Source: JBBROS01 sp965199595 | GTDB taxonomy: Bacteria; Pseudomonadota; Alphaproteobacteria; Acetobacterales; Acetobacteraceae | Length of the DNA: 64,000 bases | Assembly (NCBI GenBank): GCA_965199595.1 | Contig: OZ241182.1 | Span: forward strand, 1,860,001 to 1,924,000 | Reading direction: 5' to 3' | Shown: positions 60,096 to 64,000 of the stretch, in pieces | Numbering within the stretch: the first letter of the stretch is position 1 | Layout: the number at the start of each line of letters is the position of its first letter | Program-made: the position numbers and the translations under genes | The notes under the pieces: generated by a model | What the model saw: the letters and a program-made list of their open reading frames with translations, nothing else | Told to the model about the DNA's origin: nothing | The model's database searches: none

Positions 60096-61154
60096 GTGGT
60101 GGACCCGACGAACCTGCGGCGCGGCTGGACGACCGGGGCCTGCGCCGCCGCGGCGGCCAAGGCGGCCTATGCCGCGCTGCTGACCGGCGCCTTTCCGGAC
60201 CCGGTGGAGATCCCGCTGCCGCGCGGCGGCCGCACCGCCTTCGCCCTGGCCCAGACCGCGCTGGCGCCCGGCACCGCCTTCGCCGCGATCGTGAAGGATG
60301 CGGGCGATGATCCCGATGTCACGCACGGAGCGCTGATCGAGGTGCGGGTCACGCTGCATGGAGCCGGGTCCGGTGCGGGGCTGCGGTTCCGGGCCGGGCC
60401 GGGCGTCGGCATGGTCACGCGGCCCGGCTTGCCGCTGCCGGTGGGGGAGCCCGCCATCAACCCGGGGCCGCGCGCCATGATCCTCGCGGCAATGGCCGAG
60501 GTGCGGGGCACGCCGGATGCCGTGGTCGAGATCGGCGTGGCCGATGGCGTGCGGCTGGCGGAGCGCACGCTGAACGGGCGGCTGGGCATCGTGGGCGGCC
60601 TGTCGATCCTGGGCACCACCGGCGTCGTGGTGCCGTATTCCTGCGCCGCATGGATCGACACCATCCACCGCGGCATCGACGTGGCGCGGGCCATGGGCGT
60701 GCCGCATGTCGCCGGCACCACCGGCAGCACGTCCGAGGCCGCGATCGCCGCGTTGCACGGGTTGCCCGAGGTGGCGCTGCTGGAAATGGGGGATTTCGCG
60801 GGCGGGCTGCTGAAGTACCTCCGCAGCCACCCGGTGCCGCGCATCAGCATCGCCGGCGGGGTGGCGAAGATGACGAAGCTGGCGCAGGGGCGGCTGGACC
60901 TGCACTCCAGGCGCGGCAGCGCGGACATGGCGGCGCTGGCGGGCTGGGCCCCTGCGGCGCTGCAGCCCGGCATCGCGGCGGCGAACACGGTCGCGGAGGC
61001 CTTCCTGCTCTGGCCCGGCCTGGGCGACGTGGTGGCGGCACAGGCCTGGCGCGCCGCCGCCGCCGTGCTGGCCGGGAGCGGGATGGAGCTGGAGATCGTG
61101 CTGTTCGACCGCGAGTCCCAGTTGCGGGGCCGCGCCGGTTTCAAGGCGGTGTGA
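60096..61154 (+). CDS. cbiD: Cobalt-precorrin-5B (C1)-methyltransferase CbiD
   Basis: Methylates C1 of the corrin macrocycle, the step done by CobF in the classical aerobic pathway. It is 352 residues from GTG 60096 (60099 also possible). The N-terminal LRRGWTTGACAAAAAKAAY is the CbiD signature, followed by PAINPGPRAMI, GGLSILGTTGVVVPYS and AGTTGSTSEAA. The C-terminal GDFAGGLLKYLR and ISIAGGVAKMTKLAQG are typical. CbiD is characteristic of the anaerobic or hybrid routes, in contrast with the CobL/CobM/CobE neighbours. Confidence 0.94.
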   Translation: MVDPTNLRRGWTTGACAAAAAKAAYAALLTGAFPDPVEIPLPRGGRTAFALAQTALAPGTAFAAIVKDAGDDPDVTHGALIEVRVTLHGAGSGAGLRFRAGPGVGMVTRPGLPLPVGEPAINPGPRAMILAAMAEVRGTPDAVVEIGVADGVRLAERTLNGRLGIVGGLSILGTTGVVVPYSCAAWIDTIHRGIDVARAMGVPHVAGTTGSTSEAAIAALHGLPEVALLEMGDFAGGLLKYLRSHPVPRISIAGGVAKMTKLAQGRLDLHSRRGSADMAALAGWAPAALQPGIAAANTVAEAFLLWPGLGDVVAAQAWRAAAAVLAGSGMELEIVLFDRESQLRGRAGFKAV

Positions 61155-61162
61155 GGCGGGCT

Positions 61163-61909
61163 TCATCGGAACTGCCGCGGGTAATCCGGGCTGTACAGCG
61201 CGCTCTCCGCGCCCTCCTGGCTGAGCGCCCGCCCGACCAGGATCAGCGCCGTGCGACCGGCCGGGGCCGCGGCGAACAGCGCGGCGATGGTGCCCAGCGT
61301 GCCGCGCACCATCCGCTGCTCGGGCCAGCTGGCGCGCACCACCACGGCCGCCGGGCAGTCCTCGCCCAGGATCGGCAGCAGCCGCGTCACCACCTCGCCC
61401 AGCTGCGGGATCGCCAGATGGATCGCCAGCGTGGCCCCGGTGGCGGCGTAGGTCTCCAGATGCTCGGCCGCCGGCATCGCGCTGGCCCGGCCCGGCAGCC
61501 GCGTCAGCACCACCGTCTGCGCCACGGTCGGCACCGTGAGTTCCGCCCCCAGCATGGCGGCGGCGGCGGCAAAGGCCGGCACCCCGGGGGTGAGCGTATA
61601 GGCGATGCCGCGCGCCCGCAGCCGACGCACCTGCTCGGCCACCGCGCTGTAGATCGAGAGGTCGCCGGAGTGCAGCCGGGTCACGTCCTGCCCGGCCGAC
61701 TCCGCACGGACGAACTCGGCCTCGATCTGGTCCAGCGACAGCGGGGCGGTGTCGATCAGCCGCGCCCCGGCCGGGCAATGCGCCAGCAGCGCGCGCGGCA
61801 CCACGGACCCGGCGTAGAGGCACACCGGGCACGCCGCCAGCAGGTCCCGCCCGCGCAGCGTGATGAGGTCCGCGGCACCGGGTCCGGCGCCGATGAAGTG
61901 CACGGTCAT
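61163..61909 (-). CDS. cobM: Precorrin-4 C11-methyltransferase
   Basis: SAM-dependent methyltransferase of the corrin pathway adding the C11 methyl group. From ATG 61909 it is 248 residues. The N-terminal GAGPGAADLITLRGRDLL is the tetrapyrrole methylase signature, followed by DVTRLHSGDLSIYSAV (second signature) and YTLTPGVPAFAAAAAMLGAE. CobM and CbiF are homologous; CobM is used here because of the CobL-type fusion nearby. The ATG overlaps the cobE stop (ATGA). Confidence 0.94.
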   Translation of the reverse strand: MTVHFIGAGPGAADLITLRGRDLLAACPVCLYAGSVVPRALLAHCPAGARLIDTAPLSLDQIEAEFVRAESAGQDVTRLHSGDLSIYSAVAEQVRRLRARGIAYTLTPGVPAFAAAAAMLGAELTVPTVAQTVVLTRLPGRASAMPAAEHLETYAATGATLAIHLAIPQLGEVVTRLLPILGEDCPAAVVVRASWPEQRMVRGTLGTIAALFAAAPAGRTALILVGRALSQEGAESALYSPDYPRQFR

Positions 61910-62268
61910 GGTGTGCCCGCCACGGCGCAGGTCGCCTCGCCACCGCCGATCCGCGGGAGCAGCAGCGGCAGGCCCGCCACGGCCAGCGCCGCTGCCTCGG
62001 CAATGGAGGCGACGCCGGTGGCCCGCAGCACGGTCCCGGACTGCGTCACGCAATGCGCTTGCGCGCCGGCCAGCCCGGCCGCATCCACGAAGTGCACGCG
62101 CAGGCCGAGTGCGGCGGCGGCACCGTGCAGGCCGGGTTCATCCTGCTTGATGCCGGGCGCGGCCAGGGCCTCGATGCGCAGGCCCAGCGCATCCGCGGCC
62201 TGTTCCACCAGGGCCACGATGCGTTCGGCCGGGCACCCGCGGCGGCATCCGATCCCAGCAACGATCAT
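61906..62268 (-). CDS. cobE: Cobalamin biosynthesis protein CobE (CbiG C-terminal-like)
   Basis: A 120-residue protein matching CobE / the C-terminal domain of CbiG. It begins MIVAGIGCRRGCPAERIVAL, continues AAPGIKQDEPGLHGAAAALG, and ends with LLPRIGGGEATCAVAGTP. The stand-alone form is typical of the aerobic pathway of alphaproteobacteria, where its precise role is unclear, while CbiG opens the C20 lactone in the anaerobic route. It is coupled at both ends by ATGA overlaps to cobL and cobM. Confidence 0.9.
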   Translation of the reverse strand: MIVAGIGCRRGCPAERIVALVEQAADALGLRIEALAAPGIKQDEPGLHGAAAALGLRVHFVDAAGLAGAQAHCVTQSGTVLRATGVASIAEAAALAVAGLPLLLPRIGGGEATCAVAGTP

Positions 62269-63443
62269 TCGCGTGTCACCCGCCACTGCGTGACGGTCAT
62301 GGCGGGGCGGAATGCTGCCATGCCGCCGACCTGGTCCAGCCGTTCCAGCCCGATGCGCAGCAGGGTGCCGCCCCATCGCGCCTGCGCCGCCAGCAGCGCC
62401 GCCTCGGTGGGCAGGGCGATGGCGTTGGCCACCAGCCGCCCGCCGGGGCGCAGGGCCGCCCAGGCCGCGGGGATCACGCCCTCGCGGTGTGCCCCGCCCC
62501 CGAGGAACACCGCGTCGGGCGGCGGCAGCCCGGCCAGCGCCTGGGGTGCGCTGCCCTCCAGCACCTGCAGCCCGGGCACGCCCAAGGCCGCCGCGTTGCG
62601 CCGAGCCCGCGCCGCCCGCTCCGGCCGGGCCTCGATGCCGATGGCGCGGCAGCCGGTGTGCAGCCGCATCCATTCGATGCCGACCGAGCCCGACCCGGCG
62701 CCGACATCCCACAGCAGCGCCCCGGGGGTGGGCGCCAGGGCGGCGAGGGTGATGGCGCGCACCTCGCTCTTGGTGATCTGCCCGTCATGCTCGAAGGCAT
62801 CGTCGCTCAACGGCGTCAGCGGCCGGCCAGGGCCGGACAGGGTGAGCGCCACCATGTTCAGCGGCGCGATGTCGTCGAACGCCGGGTCGAGCCGGATGCG
62901 CTCCTGCGGGCCGCCGAGGTTCTCCAGCACGTGCATCGTGGCGGCGGCAAACCCTTGCGCGTCGAGCAGCAGACGTATGGCGGCGGGTGTCGAGGCATCG
63001 GCGCACAGCACCAGCATCCGCGCGCCATCGTGCAGATGTGATGCCAGCGCCTCCACCGGCCGGCCGCAGCAGGAGAGGCAGGCCACGTCCTGCACCGCCC
63101 AGCCCAGCCGCGCTGCCGCCAGGGCGAAGGCCGAGGGGGCAGGGATGATGCGGGTCTCCGCCACATCGACATGGCGCAGCAGCATGGAGCCGACGCCGAA
63201 CCACAGCGGATCACCGGAGGCCAGCACCACGACGGGCGAGCCGCGCCGGGCCAGGATGCCTGGGATGGCGCCGGCCATGGGGCTGGGCCAGGGCCGGGCC
63301 TCACCGCGGATCAGCGGGGCGGCGAGCGACAGGTGCCGGGCGCCGCCGAGCACCAGCCGGGCGGCGGAGACCAGGGACCCGGCTTCGGGGGACAGGGCGC
63401 CATCCTCGTTGATGCCGAGGATGGCGAGCCAGGGCGCCGTCAT
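62265..63443 (-). CDS. cobL: Precorrin-6Y C5,15-methyltransferase (decarboxylating) CobL
   Basis: Bifunctional enzyme of 392 residues that methylates C5 and C15 and removes the acetate of C12. The N-terminal half (about 1-200) is a CbiE-like tetrapyrrole methylase with VVVLASGDPLWFGVGSML. The C-terminal half (about 215-392) is a CbiT-like Rossmann methyltransferase with ALLWDVGAGSGSVGIEWMRL and DAVFLGGGAHREGVIP. This CobL fusion is normal in aerobic-type producers. It is divergent from cobK, with the two start codons only 14 bases apart. Confidence 0.95.
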   Translation of the reverse strand: MTAPWLAILGINEDGALSPEAGSLVSAARLVLGGARHLSLAAPLIRGEARPWPSPMAGAIPGILARRGSPVVVLASGDPLWFGVGSMLLRHVDVAETRIIPAPSAFALAAARLGWAVQDVACLSCCGRPVEALASHLHDGARMLVLCADASTPAAIRLLLDAQGFAAATMHVLENLGGPQERIRLDPAFDDIAPLNMVALTLSGPGRPLTPLSDDAFEHDGQITKSEVRAITLAALAPTPGALLWDVGAGSGSVGIEWMRLHTGCRAIGIEARPERAARARRNAAALGVPGLQVLEGSAPQALAGLPPPDAVFLGGGAHREGVIPAAWAALRPGGRLVANAIALPTEAALLAAQARWGGTLLRIGLERLDQVGGMAAFRPAMTVTQWRVTRE

Positions 63444-63457
63444 GCTCTAACCCCCGC

Positions 63458-64000
63458 ATGACACCGGGCATGAACATCCTGATCCTGGGCGGCACCACGG
63501 AGGCCTCGGCGCTGGCCCGGGCGCTGGAGCACGAGGCCGGCTGGTCCGCCACGCTGTCCCTGGCCGGGCGCACGCGCACGCCGGTGCTGCCCGCCATCGC
63601 GGTGCGCCGCGGCGGGTTCGGCGGGGTGGCGGGGCTGGCCGCGCATCTGCGGGAGCACCGCATCGCCGCGCTGGTGGATGCGACCCACCCCTTTGCCCGC
63701 CAGATGCATCGCCATGCCGCCCTGGCCGCGGCGGAGGCCGGGGTGCCGCGCCTCGCCGTGCTGCGGCCCGCCTGGTGCGCCGTGCCGGGGGACCGCTGGA
63801 CCGAGGTGGAGAGCATGGAGGCCGCCGTGGAGGCGCTGGGCCGCGACAGGCGCCGCGTGTTCCTCACCGTGGGACAGCAGGAGCTGCTGCCGTTCCGCGC
63901 CGCGCCCTGGCACGACTACCTGATCCGCAGCGTCGAGCCGCCCGACCCGGCCGCCCTGCCGCCCCGCGCCCGCTGCATCGCCGCCCGCGGCCCGTTCTCC
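63458..64000 (+). CDS. cobK: Precorrin-6A / cobalt-precorrin-6A reductase, 3' end outside the window
   Basis: NADPH-dependent reductase of the corrin ring; the gene runs off the right edge after 181 codons. It begins MTPGMNILILGGTTEASALA (ATG 63458; ATG 63470 is an alternative). It has the CobK/CbiJ marker DATHPFARQMHRHA, and later VFLTVGQQELLPFR, where the GxQE motif is family-typical. The start lies 14 bases from the divergent cobL start, so the transcript may be leaderless or begin inside cobL. A typical full-length CobK would end some 60-80 residues beyond the edge. Confidence 0.92.
   Translation, partial: MTPGMNILILGGTTEASALARALEHEAGWSATLSLAGRTRTPVLPAIAVRRGGFGGVAGLAAHLREHRIAALVDATHPFARQMHRHAALAAAEAGVPRLAVLRPAWCAVPGDRWTEVESMEAAVEALGRDRRRVFLTVGQQELLPFRAAPWHDYLIRSVEPPDPAALPPRARCIAARGPFS

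Noticed and set aside
58740..60110. Cobalamin riboswitch ahead of the importer or cobB/cbiD
   Set aside because: The gaps are under 30 bases, too short for the element, and no B12-box-like sequence is visible.
1..64000. CRISPR arrays, insertion sequences, tRNA or rRNA genes
   Set aside because: No regularly spaced repeats, transposase genes with terminal inverted repeats, or cloverleaf/rRNA-like sequences were recognised by reading; a dedicated scan could still find a missed tRNA.

Overview
The window is a continuous stretch of very G+C-rich chromosome (about 70% by eye), densely packed with genes on both strands. It has no rRNA or tRNA gene, insertion sequence or CRISPR array that I can recognise. 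Gene families and neighbourhoods are alphaproteobacterial: dgt-argS-SPOR-nagZ-M50-scpA-scpB, tsaE-addB-addA-trxA, minCDE, and a cobalamin cluster mixing CbiD with CobL/CobM/CobE. Together with the many peptide-type ABC importers and amidohydrolases, this suggests a member of the Rhodospirillales, most likely an Acetobacteraceae relative. That placement is inference from gene content, not from a marker-gene search.

Layout. 1-5.4 kb: the end of an opine-dehydrogenase-like gene, then a minus-strand tripartite efflux operon (HlyD/EmrA adaptor, DHA2 pump, NodT outer-membrane channel) with a palindromic operator-like site in front. 5.6-6.8 kb: exonuclease III and an ErpA-type Fe-S carrier. 6.8-14.9 kb: a plus-strand housekeeping run (dgt, argS, SPOR protein, nagZ, site-2-type protease, scpA, scpB) ending in a translationally coupled M20 peptidase. 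14.9-18.7 kb: a small unknown gene, an orphan peptide-type solute-binding protein, an amidase and a DoxX-like membrane protein. 18.8-27.5 kb: a tightly coupled minus-strand import-and-catabolism operon (two ABC ATPases, two permeases, binding protein, FAD oxidase, SDR, M20 hydrolase, small Cys-rich protein) preceded by a 19-codon upstream ORF and minCDE. 29.4-32.6 kb: an M16 peptidase and a decayed formate/nitrite-transporter fragment. 32.6-38.6 kb: metY, a small P-loop kinase, signal peptidase I, a histidine phosphatase, an ABC-2 exporter and a ferredoxin-NADP reductase. 38.7-45.9 kb: tsaE, addB, addA, trxA. 46-51.3 kb: a PEP-CTERM protein, asd, a broken flavin-monooxygenase fragment, and a divergent LLM monooxygenase / amine oxidase pair. 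51.4-54.1 kb: a chemoreceptor and an alpha/beta hydrolase. 54.1-58.8 kb: a second peptide/metal-type ABC importer whose promoter carries a Zur-like box. 58.8-64 kb: cobalamin ring-modification genes (cobB, cbiD, cobM, cobE, cobL, and cobK running off the end).

How parts work together. AddAB makes the recombinogenic 3' ends for double-strand break repair. ScpAB with SMC acts in chromosome segregation, and MinCDE places the division septum. NagZ and the SPOR protein act on peptidoglycan. The cob genes form one biosynthetic set, and the adjacent ABC importer may bring in a metal complex. The 18.8-27.4 kb operon looks like a self-contained uptake-plus-degradation unit for an N-substituted small molecule of unknown identity.

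I did not see an unmistakably new multi-gene defence or mobile system. The most interesting candidates are the coupled catabolic operon with its upstream ORF and Cys-rich protein, the Zur-like importer promoter beside the cobalamin genes, and the structured metY leader.
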